Source of the DNA: Odontocerum albicorne
Lineage: Eukaryota; Arthropoda; Insecta; Trichoptera; Odontoceridae
Assembly (NCBI GenBank): GCA_949825065.1
Contig: OX463844.1
Location: forward strand, 33,209,414 to 33,273,413
Direction: 5' to 3'
DNA: 64,000 nucleotides
The notes under the pieces were generated by a model. That model saw only the letters and a list, made by a program, of their open reading frames with translations, was not told where the DNA came from and searched no databases. The translations under genes were made by a program, and so were the position numbers. This document shows, one piece after another, positions 1 through 10,499 of the stretch (the stretch's first letter is position 1; every line of letters starts with the position of its first letter).

Positions 1-486
1 CCTCTAGGTTATTCAGAAATATTGTTTTTATCCAAAAATATACTTACTTCTTTAAATGAAGACTCGATAAAGTTAAACTGAGGCACCACTATAGTTTTTT
101 ATTGGATTACCCATGCAAATTTTTTTGGCGGAAGTTTATTTTCGCGAATTCTCGTATTTATAAAATGAAACATACATCGAAGTATTTAATTTTCTTTAAA
201 CATTTTTTTCCAATTTAAATCAATCAGTAAAACATTTTATTCAAAAATGTGATTCAAATTTAAGACATGAAGAATCCAAGAGAATATAAATTGAGGTTTT
301 ATGAAAGTTTTTTTCAACATATCCGAACTTTGAAACGAAACCCCAAGTTTTCTCCGGGATGGAAAAACACTCGGATTCAATTTTGAAAAATCTCCAACTG
401 TCGATCCGTCTTAAATTTACATGCTCGTCATTAAAAAGCCCACCCCTTGTCAATATCCCCTTGAACTTTTCTTTTAGAGAATTGAG
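1..486. other. AT-rich stretch, nothing recognised
   Basis: No coding region, RNA gene or terminal repeat is recognisable. Short open frames here have no family resemblance and look like chance. Confidence 0.5.
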
Positions 487-731
487 AAATATTAATATAC
501 GAGTAGTATGTTGTTTATAGTTAAGGCATTAACGTTGTGGAGGTTTAAAGACATTGTAATTTATTTTTATTAAACACTGTTTATTCCAATTTTTTTGTAA
601 CGGTATAACCCATGTCTTGTTTGTGCTCCCCTGAAGATGGGGTGAAAGCCTTGAAACCGGTAGGGTTATACCGTTACAAAACAAGTGGAATAAACAGTGT
701 TTAATAAAAATAAATTACAAATATTAATATA
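487..731 (+). mobile_element. Penelope-like element inverted-repeat unit, copy 1
   Basis: The unit is 500-718, flanked by a 13-bp direct repeat (487-499 and 719-731), which is read as the target-site duplication. After a 5' extension of about 50 bases comes an arm starting TTGTAATTT and running to the TAACGGTATAACCC block near 609. The opposite arm (about 625-718) is its reverse complement plus an inner part that the left arm has lost. The same unit recurs at 33682, 34104 and 37330, and the 37330 copy holds a GIY-YIG endonuclease fragment, which is the basis for the Penelope assignment. The right arm carries CTGAAGA (631-637) and GAAA (653-656), spaced as in a hammerhead ribozyme. No coding sequence is left in this copy. 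Confidence 0.75.
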
Positions 732-1413
732 GTGTTGTGTTTGAAAAACACTACGCCTGACTCTGAGTTGTTTTTCTTTTTTTTTTGTCTTGTCCCTTTG
801 ATAATTGAATCGCTTTGTTGTGACTTGAAAAAAATTGGCAGTGAAAAAAAATATTTTAGCACTCGGTTTGTTTGGGTAGATGCGCAATAAAACTAAAGCC
901 TAAAGGGATTTCCGTGCTTTCAGAATTGATTTGTTTTCTGTTTACATGTTGTGTCTATTTGTTATTTTTTTCAGGTTTAGGCGTGCAGAAATGACATGAT
1001 GATTTATGAAAACAGTGTTATCTTTCTTAATTAGATTGACACAGATAAAAAAAAAATCAAATTATTTATTTATTTTAATACTTGATCTTTTACCATATTT
1101 ACTAGGAAAGTGTTTTTTTTTAAACTTGTAGATGTAAGTTAATATGCTGAAGTAGAATTGTCTTTCACTATAATATTTTTTTTCACTATAATATTTTTTT
1201 TTCAGAAAGAAATTTTTATATACGATGACAATTTTTTATCCTACATACTTTCCTTGAGTTTGTTTTCTGTTCGAAATACATTTTGAATGATTCGTTCTGT
1301 CTTTCAAATCCATAGATTTTCTTGAACTAGCTATGAGTTTGTGTTTTCGATAATATCATATACTAATTAAATTCTTTAGTTGAATAAAATATTTCTGACA
1401 CTTGTATATATTA
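732..1413. other. AT-rich stretch, nothing recognised
   Basis: A+T-rich DNA with T and A runs. No protein-like frame or terminal repeat was seen. Confidence 0.5.
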
Positions 1414-1596
1414 TATTAGGTGTTAACATAAGTTGGATCCGTTTTTTTTTTCAAATTTAAAAATAAGCACCAAAAGTAAAACAAAATCGTAAAGGTTATA
1501 CGTCATTTGAAAGAAAATTTTCTGCTCTACAAGATATTGTGCTTGCTTTTACGTTACATACGAGAATATTATTTTATTTGATTACAAGCCTTCAAA

Positions 1597-2288
1597 ATGG
1601 AATGTCAAGTATACGAAAGTGAGCATTTTCGACACCTCATTCCGTTCGCGTTCAATCGAGGGAATAAAGCTGCCAAAGCTGCTCGCGATATTTGCGAAGT
1701 GTACGGTGAAGATGCTATGAATGAAAGGACAGCTCGTCGATGGTTTTTGCGTTTCAAAGACGGTAATTTCGACCTGAAAGACATGGAGCGTTCCGGACGA
1801 CCAGTGGACTTCGATGAGGACCGCTTAAACCATATTATTCATGAAGATCCCCTTCAAACCACCGTAGAATTGGCTCAACAGATAAATTGTAGTCACATGA
1901 GTGTATACCGCCATCTTAAATCAATGGGAAAAGTCCAGAAATTCGGCGCTTGGATTCCACATGTTTTGAGTGAAAATAAGAAAAATCAACGTTCGGCAAT
2001 TTCTGATGGTTTGCTCGCGCGTCATCGAGCTCCGCATGGCCACAAGCAAAGGTTCCTTTACCGCATCATTACTGGTGATAAAAAATAGTGCCTTTATGTG
2101 AATAGGAAGAAACGGAAAGAATGGGTGAGTTATGGTCCACAAGTAACGCCCAGAATGAAACAAGGTTTGCATCCGCGCAAGACGATGATTTGCATGTGGT
2201 GAGATTGGCAAGGCGTCATCCACTACGAGATACTTGAACGCAATCAGACAGTCAACGCGGAGCTATAAATTCTGCAAATGCAGCGGCT
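1597..2288 (+). pseudogene. mariner transposase, N-terminal part, broken
   Basis: The open frame 1597-2088 encodes 163 residues and continues in frame through three stops (TAG at 2086, TGA near 2203, TAA near 2265) until the internal deletion near 2288. The N-terminal half has the mariner DNA-binding layout: NERTARRWFLRFKDGNFDL, then RSGRP (residues about 66-70), a second helix-turn-helix with TTVELAQQIN, and a WIPHVLSE linker (WVPHEL in relatives). TGDKK at residues 159-163 contains the first catalytic Asp. The next codon, Trp in active relatives, is a stop. The HDNARPH and D34D regions are missing. The sequence resembles the Hsmar1/SETMAR and mellifera group of mariners. The start is the first ATG of the conserved frame. 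Intact family members have about 345 residues, so about a third is gone. Confidence 0.9.
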
Positions 2289-2373
2289 CAACATACATTA
2301 TTGACTAATTTGTTGTAAATTAGTCAATAATGTATGTTGAAATGAGAATACATTATTGACTAATTTGTTGTAA
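2288..2373. repeat. perfect 24-bp hairpin plus third copy inside mariner
   Basis: Arms 2288-2311 and 2317-2340 are perfect reverse complements around a 5-base loop. The left arm together with the loop recurs in direct orientation at 2348-2373. This lies exactly where the transposase coding sequence breaks off. Confidence 0.9.
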
Positions 2374-2445
2374 TTTTTTTGTTGTTGTGTCTTCTTGTTC
2401 TCTTAATTTGGAAAAAACGGAAACAACTTATGTTAACACCCAATA

Positions 2446-3180
2446 TATAAAACATCCGTTTTCACAATCAAATTTTAAAATTCTTTTTAAAATACATTTG
2501 TGCAAAAAAAGTATTAAACTTAACAGAATGTATCTTGGAAAAGTTCCAAGCTAACATCGCATAGCATAGTTCTCAGCACCAGGAGGTTTCTACGTCAGAG
2601 CCTCTACGATGGGGTGTTCTACGATAGAAAGCTCTATATTGGGTGGTTTTATTTAGGGGGGGGGGAGTGTTTCTGACTCCAATGTTCCCTGCAGCTATTC
2701 GGTCACACTTTACAACGCTAACTTATCCACGGAAGGTAATTTGCTTATTTTCTTTTTGCAATTGAAATGTGTTTTTTTTATATACCTAAGCAAACATATA
2801 GTATTTATCTCCATTTAATGAAATTTAACATTTTTATTTATTAAACGTCATTCTCATCACCACCATTAACCGAACCTTTACCAACAATCTTTGTGAGATG
2901 AAAGATTTTTTTTTGTAACCGAACTGCATATTCTTGTGTTTTTCTGAAGCAATCTATCTGTAGACTATTTAATGCCAATTTTTTCAAGGTATCAATAAAA
3001 ATTACTATTCTTTCCTTTTTAGAGACCATAACTTTAAAAAAAATCTCAAGTATAAATTACTTGATTGCCCGTCTTTATGGGGTTTGTGAGCATGTGCTCA
3101 CGTATGTATTTATGCATTTCGTGGAGATGGATAGTCATTTAAATATTTTTTTGCGACCATGTAACTTGCTTCATTTACTT
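2446..3180. other. unassigned stretch with a G-run
   Basis: Mostly A+T-rich. A less AT-rich piece at about 2560-2740 includes a run of ten G residues. No family was recognised. The 62-codon minus-strand open frame at 2841-3029 has no recognisable domain. Confidence 0.4.
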
Positions 3181-3270
3181 TTGTTTGGTTGGTTGGAAGA
3201 GATTGCTGCCTGGAAATAAACCCGCCAGATTGTATTTGCAGTAAAAGTGTTGAATAAATAAATAAATACA
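3181..3270 (+). repeat. SINE1 3' fragment
   Basis: It contains the SINE1 tail motifs GGTTGGTTGGAAGAGAT, GGAAATAAACCCGCCAGATT and then GTAAAAGTGTT, followed by short TAAA repeats. The tRNA-like head is absent. The full-length reference copies in this window are at 4458 and 27665. Confidence 0.6.
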
Positions 3271-3322
3271 TTTCTTACCATTTGTAATCAAATATTTTGA
3301 AAGTGTACTCAAGACTGTATTA

Positions 3323-3578
3323 CTGTGGCGTTATGGCAGAAGTTGATATGTACGTTTTACCTTAGTTTACAGGAGAAGCAATTTTTACTTTGGTAAGCTG
3401 TTAAAATCAGTACAAATAAGCATTTCTTAAGTTTTTCCAAACAATATATCTTTGGTTTGGATAATGACTGACACACCAAGTTTTGCCACAACATGCCGAG
3501 AAATATTTTCTATAAATTGGGAGAATAAACACAAAATGACAAAAAACGGACATGTCAACTTCTGCCATAACGCCACAG
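3323..3578. mobile_element. MITE with about 40-bp terminal inverted repeats
   Basis: The left end begins CTGTGGCGTTATGGCAGAAG. The right end is the reverse complement, with two or three differences over about 40 bases. Length is 256 bp with no coding capacity. Flanks read TA on the left and AT on the right, so the target duplication is not clear. A Tc1/mariner-type origin is a guess from the length and ends. Confidence 0.7.
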
Positions 3579-3579
3579 A

Positions 3580-4457
3580 TTTTATACTATTTTTATCTGA
3601 ATCTTAAATATGAATTGCTTTTTGCTTTTGCTTTGCTTTGATCCTTATTGTAAATATCATTAAGAACCAATATTTTTTAAAGAACACTCCATTTTATTCT
3701 AAATGTATTTAAATTATATAAAAAATATTATCTTTTTGAATACAATTTAAAAATCTAAATCTTGAAACAGAAGAAAAGCTTTTGGTTTCTTATTTTGAAG
3801 TCTTCACTTAACTTAAAAGGTATATTTTTAGGAAGTGTTTTTTTTAACAATTTATTAACCGTTAATTTCTCGACAACCAATTATGATAATCATTTTGAAT
3901 TAATTTTAAAAGGGTTCGTTAATGTTTTGCTTAATTTTGTTTCTATTTGTGGTTTTTATTACTCGGTTGTATTTTCCATTTTTTATTTAAAATTTCTTTT
4001 TTATTTAATTTTATTTAAAAATGTATTTTTTAACATCTATTAAGAACACTAATATAACATTTCAGTTTTATGCAAACCTTTGAGGTTAAAAACATGAAAC
4101 TACATTTCATAATATATTTGTATTTTCACTCAATGGCGACAGTATTTTTTCACATTAAGAAAAATTCGCGAATATTTTTTGGCATACACGCCCAACCACA
4201 CATTCAAATAAAGTGATTTCCTGGCACTCGACAAAATATTGCGTGTTAACTCTTCGTGCTCTCCTCCATTACATTTCAAGGTCCTCATTTCTTTTTAACA
4301 GACAATTTCATTAGAATTAGCAATTGATTCTTCTTTTTAATTTATAATTTATATTCAAATTGAGCAGAGCTGAACTATCACGTTTCAGCGTCATTGTAGA
4401 AGAGAAAATAAAATTCTGTACATTTTTTATATAAAAACTTTTTATGGGTTCATCGAT
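3580..4457. other. AT-rich stretch, nothing recognised
   Basis: Extremely A+T-rich. The 93-codon plus-strand frame at 3762-4043 is low-complexity (Phe, Leu, Asn, Ile) and is most likely a composition artefact. Confidence 0.4.
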
Positions 4458-4573
4458 GACCTCCATAGGCTAGTTGGTAATATGTCTGACTTCCAACACA
4501 GGGGTTACGGATTCCATTCCCGTTAAAACCCAATTTATTTTTAAAAGATTTCCAATCTAGTTTTCACTTAATG
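4458..4573 (+). repeat. SINE1 5' half, split by a hAT element
   Basis: The tRNA-like head has an A-box-like AGGCTAGTTGG and a B-box-like GGTTACGGATTCC. The SINE1 body follows (TTTCCAATCTAGTTTTCACT). The element resumes at 5308. Confidence 0.75.
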
Positions 4574-5307
4574 CAGGGGGGGCCAACATTTTGCATACCA
4601 TGCGCCAATTTATTCACAGACGAGTTCAGATGTGCCATACAACTCAAGCACTTTTTTTACCTTCTTACGTTCACGCTTGGGGTTGTAAAATAGGGATAGG
4701 GGTAGGATCTGCTTCGCTTAGGGGAGGAAAAGGAATAACTTAATCACGCAATTCAATCAATTTATTCACGGCATTTCAAAAGACACACGTTTATTGGAGC
4801 ACCAATCTACAATAGTCAGAAATGATCTCTTGGACGAAAGGGTGGACCCCACTGATGGTGCTACAGCTGCCGGAGAGTCTCGTTTGGTGAAGATAACTCT
4901 GGACCACAATTGTTGCAAAACCCTGCTTCAAACTCCACGCCACGTGGCTCACTCAGAACTGACTGACCATACCGAACGCTCGCCGCTCATCCGCACGTGA
5001 CTTCAAACACATGGTGCGCGGTGTTTGCGAACGTTTGAGCGGGAAGGCGCAATGGCAACACCGATAGAAATATTCGTTCGTTTGTAAACCCGCCTAAAGT
5101 GACAGCTCATAAGTTCCATTCTAAGTGTCAGACACCGTAAAGTTGAACATTACCGAAGGCTGTATGCATTGAACTGAGAGCACTTTGGTGTTGAAAATAT
5201 GCAGATGGATTCAGTTATGACGCCATTTTTTAAATAATAAGTAGGCGCAACGATGCAATGCGCCACTACTTGTAATCATCCAATGCGCCACGGTTTGGCC
5301 ACCCCTG
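4574..5307. mobile_element. non-autonomous hAT element
   Basis: The left end is CAGGGGGGGCCAAC and the right end read inward is CAGGGGTGGCCAAAC, the classic hAT terminal motif. Further in, both ends share TGCGCCA-type sequence. The flanking 8-mers ACTTAATG (4566-4573) and ACTTAAGG (5308-5315) match at 7 of 8 positions, as expected for the 8-bp hAT duplication. Length is 734 bp. The interior is less AT-rich, and its one open frame (4794-5000) has no transposase motif. The host sequence is a SINE1 that reads through once this element is removed. Confidence 0.85.
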
Positions 5308-5395
5308 ACTTAAGGCCTTTGTAACATACATGTGTTTGGTTGGTTGGAATAGTTACATGGCAATAAACCAACCGAAAGTGTAATACAATACAATA
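5308..5395 (+). repeat. SINE1 3' half, continuation after the hAT insertion
   Basis: It continues with GGTTGGTTGGAATAGTTA, CATGGCAATAAACC and GTGTAATACAATACAAT, the normal SINE1 tail. Confidence 0.75.
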
Positions 5396-5635
5396 TCGTT
5401 TTCTATCTAATTCTATAAAAAAATATTACGGACGCTATTTATTGTATAAATTGCATAAGTTTGATTAACTATTTACAATTCTATCTAGAATTATAAGAAG
5501 TTTTAAAGATAATAATATTAAATAATTGTCGGTTGGGTGATAATTTCTATCAAGCAACAGACTTTCAATGTGTTTATTTAAGTTTCACTAAATACCTCTT
5601 AAATTTGTATTATATATTAAAGTGTATAATGAGGA

Positions 5636-5855
5636 ACTACGAGTATATAGCTTAGTTAGTTAAACGCATGTCTTTCTACTTGGAGGTTGCGTGGTAGATA
5701 CTTGAAACTCAGATGTTTTTGAAAAATATATCCAGTCTGTTTTTCATTAACTTCTTATTTAAACACCTTTCTGATTGTTTCATAAAAATCGCCATATGGA
5801 AATTAAGTCGTTAGATTATATCGTTTACAACTAAAATGTAATACAATGCTTTAAA
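5636..5855 (+). repeat. SINE1, diverged full-length copy
   Basis: The head is AGCTTAGTTAGTTAAACG with GGAGGTTGCGTGG. The middle has CCAGTCTGTTTTTCATTAA. The tail is CATATGGAAATTAAG, then ACTAAAATGTAATACAATG. Many substitutions mark it as an old copy. Confidence 0.6.
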
Positions 5856-6019
5856 GCAATGAATCAGCCCGATGTGTTGGGAAGAAAGTGTTGAATAAAT
5901 ATAAATAAATATCTTGATTTATACCTGTAGATACGGACCTCCATGTTATAATTTGGAATGTTGATGGAGAGGCAAGCAGATTCTTAGTTCACACTATTTA
6001 GAAATGTTTAATTTAAGTA

Positions 6020-6170
6020 GATATTTGGCAATGCGGCAACGCGCTGAACTTCTGCGCGGTAGGTCGCCGGTTCGAGTCCCGCGCTATTCCTACTATTCTC
6101 TAATGACACAGGGAATTTTTCGCATTATATTCAGGGATATAAGTATAAGATTAGTCATATATTTAAACAA
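6020..6170 (+). repeat. SINE3 head, diverged
   Basis: A tRNA-like head (GCGGCAACGCGCTGAACTTC, then GGTCGCCGGTTCGAGTCCC) is followed by GGGATATAAGTATAAGAT, which matches the body of the copies at 31288 and 36012. The 120-codon open frame over it (6004-6366) is a by-product. I do not call a functional tRNA, because the acceptor stem does not close. Confidence 0.6.
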
Positions 6171-7798
6171 AAAACCGCCCTTGAAGATATTTTGGGCTAT
6201 AAAATGGTGCCAGAAAATCGTAATGGGTAGATCTGAAAATTATGTCGTGTTAAAGGTACTTATTTACAAATGGTGGTATTTTGTCTTAAAGCATAGTTTT
6301 GCTCATTACTTAAAGAGACCGTCTCTACCTAATTTTGGTTACGTTTTTTTGTGTCTTCCAGCATGAAGCAACCATAATAATTTAAAAGGCATAAAATAAA
6401 ATTCAAACCTGACATTACATGTTATATAAATTTCATAAAGAAAGCATTGCAACTAGCGCGACTAAAAATATCTATGATATATATTTTACATAAAAACCCA
6501 AAAATTTTATTTTTGGTTTTCGTTTTGTTTTGGAAATTTATCATTAGCAGATATTAACTTCATGAAAAAAATTATAATAACACTTTGAGTTTTTCGCTCT
6601 AAAATCTATGTAATAATTATGGATGAGATAACATATATAACTTGACTTAATATGCGGGGGGGAAGGTTATATTCAATACTAAACTGAACATGGTTTAATT
6701 TATTATATATATTTTATTATTATTTTATGTATATTGTATATCTAGCAACATACAGTGATTTTTTACAACCTACCAGCTTATCCTGGATACATTAAAATGA
6801 TTAATCCATGGCAGATGTTTAAAAAAAATATTAATTTAAATTAAAGTTTAAAACATATTTCTAAACAATAATAGTAGAATTAGAGGAGAATAATTCGTTC
6901 AACGATTTCTAAGGAAAATTAGGATGAAAGTATTTTTTTCAATTATTTTGTGAACGTAAATAAAGATGGTGCACATTTGATAACTGTTGGAAGTTCATTG
7001 CATGGCTGTGCTGAGTGAATCGCAAAGAAATTCGTGTAAAATGAGGTGTGTTGCGTTTGTATGCAAACGAATCTTTCATCGCCTAATCGAAGGGAATGTC
7101 CATGTTCTGAAAGAAATCAGATTTTTCACGAAAACCAGAAGGAGAATACAGATTGTTAAGCACGCAAAATAATGTCGATAGATCATGAAGGATCCTTCGC
7201 TGTCTGATATGAAGCCACTGAAATGAGAGAAGTAAAATATTAAATCTTTGATTACTAAGAAATGACAATTACGTTTGCATTAACCATTTATTTTTGTCTA
7301 AAAGATTTAATTGAAATTTCCTTCCTTTATATTTATTATATTTCTTTTGTAATTTTTATTATTATTTCACTAACCAACTTTCGTTTCTGTAAGCTACTCA
7401 AAAAGTATTATTTTCTTTATTCTCATTTATTTTAAATATTTGGCAATGAAATTTATTACTTCTTTCAAGTCGTTGAATAAATCTGTGTAGATTAAAACTT
7501 TATTATGGAACACGAATTCGGTTCTGCCTACATCAGTGATTCTGAACTGGTGGAAGAAATTTTATTCGTTTCACGTCTGCATTGAAGTATTATAACATAT
7601 ATAGTAATATTCTGGTGCATTTTTTTTAAATTACATTTTCTAGTTTATTTGTTTAAAATGTTGTTTTTTTTACTATCCTAAAAATGTGTTTTTCAATATC
7701 CTAAATAATTTATTATTGTTAATAAATTAGCTACTTTTTTTGTAAAATGAGCAGACGTATATACGTTCGAAAATTTTTACGGCCGTTATTTAATAGTT
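6171..7798. other. AT-rich stretch, nothing recognised
   Basis: A+T-rich DNA with short chance open frames, for example 6987-7172. No domain, terminal repeat or repeat family was recognised. Confidence 0.4.
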
Positions 7799-7799
7799 G

Positions 7800-7975
7800 A
7801 TGTTTTTCGAAGTTGCCATGTTGGGCTAACGGATCACGTTTCGAATGTGTAGCATTCATCGTCAGAGCTATGTAAAAAATGTTCGGTTATAGTTTTTGTT
7901 ACCACCCTAGGCATGGAGACTGCAACGCCTCCGAAACGTCGGTCACGTTTAAGCCAACACAACATGGCAGTAACT
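7800..7975 (-). mobile_element. second Penelope-like inverted repeat with hammerhead core
   Basis: The left arm (about 7812-7865), read on the minus strand, and the right arm (about 7918-7970), read on the plus strand, share CGAAACGT, then GTTAGCC-like sequence, then AACATGGCA. Between them lies a spacer of about 50 bases. On the minus strand the left arm has CTGACGA (7859-7865), a 5-bp stem GAATG/CATTC (7843-7847 with 7853-7857) and GAAA (7839-7842), the hammerhead core order. The right arm keeps a stem and CGAAACGTCGG but has lost the CTGANGA box. Assignment to a Penelope-like family rests on analogy with the four-copy family. Confidence 0.5.
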
Positions 7976-8227
7976 CTGAAGAACTTTTTATACTAGTATC
8001 AAACAGTATACTAGTATTTCGTACAGTATGTGTGACATATTTTACTTTTGAAATATATTATTGTCATTGATATTTTTTGGCATAATCATTTAAACAAAAT
8101 AATTATATTAATTCACATGAATTTCAGATAAACCAATCATTTTGTAAGATATCTGAGGAAATATAACATCAACAAATGTAGACTTATATTCACCGGTTAA
8201 TGGTTAGTTTTGCTGTACTCAAGATTT

Positions 8228-8560
8228 TCTAAAAGTACTGCCAAGTTGCTGGACAATTTGCATACAGATATTAAGTCACTTTGTAAGTATATTTACTGCG
8301 TTACGAGTCATTTGCCTTCTTCCGCGACGTCGGACTTCACTACTATTCTTTTCACACTCAGGTGTGCTACCACCATCAAAGGAGTCATTTTGGACAGTCC
8401 TTTTTTTGTAACTACGTGACTAGCGTTTAAGTAGATTTAGATTTTCTTGAGAAGAGCCCGCTGGATGGGGGTTTATTTTGTCCTTCATTACAGCGTGGAT
8501 GGGGGTGGGATTGAACTAAACTGAATATAATTTAGTCCGTGGATATTTTTATTATTTTTG
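8228..8560. repeat. unclassified dispersed repeat, copy 1
   Basis: It shares AAGTACTGCCAAGTTGCTGG, CCTTCTTCCGCGACGTCGGA, CACTCAGGTG, TTTATTTTGTCC and CAGCGTGGATGGGGGTGGGA with 36884-37195, in the same order and orientation. No coding capacity and no obvious tRNA head. Confidence 0.7.
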
Positions 8561-9049
8561 TTTTGGAACGACATAAATTACAAGTTTGAAAACACTGACC
8601 CTAATCACTGTGAAAGATGGGTTCATTTCTCATCTTTCCTTATCTTTTCTATCGAATTTCCTGAACTTTATTCGTTACTCTATTCAAAATATGCAAATGA
8701 GTATTTCTTGTGTCGGGACCAACATTATTTCAGTTTCAAAAGTTTTCTTTGCTGAATCAAGTCTAGCCTTGTTAGGGAATCTCTTGAGAAACTCCAGATT
8801 CTGTTTTATCGTTCTAAAATAATATGCAAATATTAATTTAGCAACGGTTTTTAACGATTGACGGTAGATGGGGTTATATCGGACTTACTACACCGCTAGA
8901 TTTTGTATTTTACCAATATTATTTATTATATTTGTTTACTTAAAAATGCGATTTTTTTCTTGGGTATCAATAAAAAACTTAATAATTCTTTTAGCTTTAT
9001 TAGAATTACTAACGCCTTTCGAGTTAAATATATATCTTTAATTTATATA
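8561..9049. other. AT-rich stretch, nothing recognised
   Basis: No element was recognised. The overlapping open frames at 8558-8822 carry no motif. Confidence 0.4.
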
Positions 9050-9480
9050 TATAGCTTACATATATAGGTTAAACCCAATCATGCAAAGAATTAAAATAAA
9101 TTTATAAATAGTAATTTGTTGAATAAAACACTTTTTCCAAGTATTTTAAAACTAATTACAATGTATTTAAACCTCCACGGTGTTGACGTCTTAACTATAA
9201 ATACAATAAATATACACTGTATGAAACGTTGAACTGTTTGGTGGAAACAAATAACTCATAACTTAAAAGGCTCTATACACTTTTTTAAAACCACTTTCTA
9301 AAGTGAAGATATCGATATCCGATCCCCCATTCAAAACAAACAGCCCGCGAAACAAAGGGAGAGAACTTGGCAAGTTAGTTCTTAGTTTAATTCACTTAAA
9401 GGCTGTGGTTCGTTTTATTTCTAACACTGCCATGTCATCAGCGTGCAACATTCCACATACATTCTCGATCGACATTTTTA
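9050..9480. repeat. duplicated block, copy 1
   Basis: It shares CTTACATATATAGGTTAA, an A/T-rich middle with CTCTATACACTTTTT, then CCCGCGAAACAAAGG and CAAGTTAGTTCT, in the same order as 10500-11095. Divergence is high. Confidence 0.5.
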
Positions 9481-9719
9481 TGCCTCGTTTATTTTAATTT
9501 TAAATTTATCATGATCAATTCAAAGCAGTTTGTTTTATTTAAAAGCGCAATTGTATTTTTTGTTATACTTCTCTGATATTTTCTTTGTTTTGAACATAAA
9601 TATTTTTCCGATTTATTGTGTTCAAGATTGAATGCTTTTTCAAATTTCGTTGGTGGTTTTCATTTTCGTTATGTGATATGTATTGAAGTTTGTATTATTA
9701 CAGTTTTCATTTGATTTAT

Positions 9720-9775
9720 TGTATTGTATTACAATTTCATTGTATACATTACAACCTGGCGGACTGCACCCTTTA
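9720..9775 (-). repeat. SINE1 3' end fragment
   Basis: ATTACAATTTCATTGTATAC then ACAACCTGGCGGAC is the reverse complement of the SINE1 tail. Confidence 0.5.
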
Positions 9776-9877
9776 AAAATGTATAAAAGCTTAAATATAT
9801 GGTTAGTTAGTCCAACTTCTTGCTATAGAGTATTTTGGGATATTTCTTTGGAATTTAAGAAAAAGATTTTTTAAAGA

Positions 9878-10195
9878 TTATTCCTGGAAATAAATAGTAC
9901 GATACACTTTTATTGTACCCAAATAAAAGGAAAACTTCCGCACACGATAACACAAAACGTCTCTAGTGCTCGAGTGCTCTTGTATGTATTTAGCAAAACA
10001 TCTTGTCTTTCCTTCAGCAGAACCTCTTACGCCTTGTATTGAAACGTCAGCCCCTAATGTTGACTTTGGGGATATTAACTCTTTGTTCCGCTCTCGAGTT
10101 ACGTTCGCTTCCCTGAGAAAGATATAACGTATCGCACCTTTGAGAAAATATATCTCCGGAACAGGCGTATAACCTGAACAAAAATACATTTTGAA
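9878..10195 (-). other. less AT-rich unassigned segment, possibly LTR-like
   Basis: GC content rises clearly above the flanks. On the minus strand there is an uninterrupted 103-codon frame with mixed composition but no recognised domain, followed by AATAAAA (about 9907-9913). Such a block could be a fragment of an LTR or leader, or an exon. No terminal repeat or target duplication was found. I do not claim a gene. Confidence 0.3.
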
Positions 10196-10499
10196 CTAAC
10201 CCTCATACACTGTGTATCGTTTTCATTAAATCTTATTTATTCAAAACAACCATGCATCAACCTTTATTCCGCTCGTAGAAATTAGCAGATTCTTCAAACG
10301 TAATGATTTCAAAATTAAAAAATATACGTCAGATATTATGTCCTTTATTTGAATTTTGTAATGTTCGCACGTATTTATTTTTCACTTTAACTTGTGATGG
10401 GGTTTTTTCAGTATAAAAAAATTATAAAAGGATAACAAAACACCAAATAACTGAGACAGTACAATATAACTTTATTAATGTGTTTTAAATATATTATTG

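Larger units (their letters stand above)
1416..2443 (+). mobile_element. mariner element, internally deleted
   Basis: The left terminal inverted repeat starts TTAGGTGTTAACATAAGTTG. The right end (about 2424-2443) is its reverse complement with one change (TTGGGT for TTAGGT), and the two repeats continue into similar CCGTTTTTT stretches. The element is flanked by TA (1414-1415 and 2444-2445), the mariner target duplication. Length is 1028 bp against about 1.3 kb for intact elements. The 3' half of the transposase has been replaced by a short segment containing a perfect hairpin (2288-2340). The element cannot encode an active transposase but could in principle be mobilised in trans. Confidence 0.9.

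Noticed and set aside
3762..4043. 93-residue membrane-like protein
   Set aside because: Composed almost only of residues encoded by A/T-rich codons. Expected by chance in this background, with no family resemblance.
6025..6090. Functional tRNA gene
   Set aside because: A and B boxes are present but the cloverleaf does not close, and the downstream sequence matches the body of SINE3.
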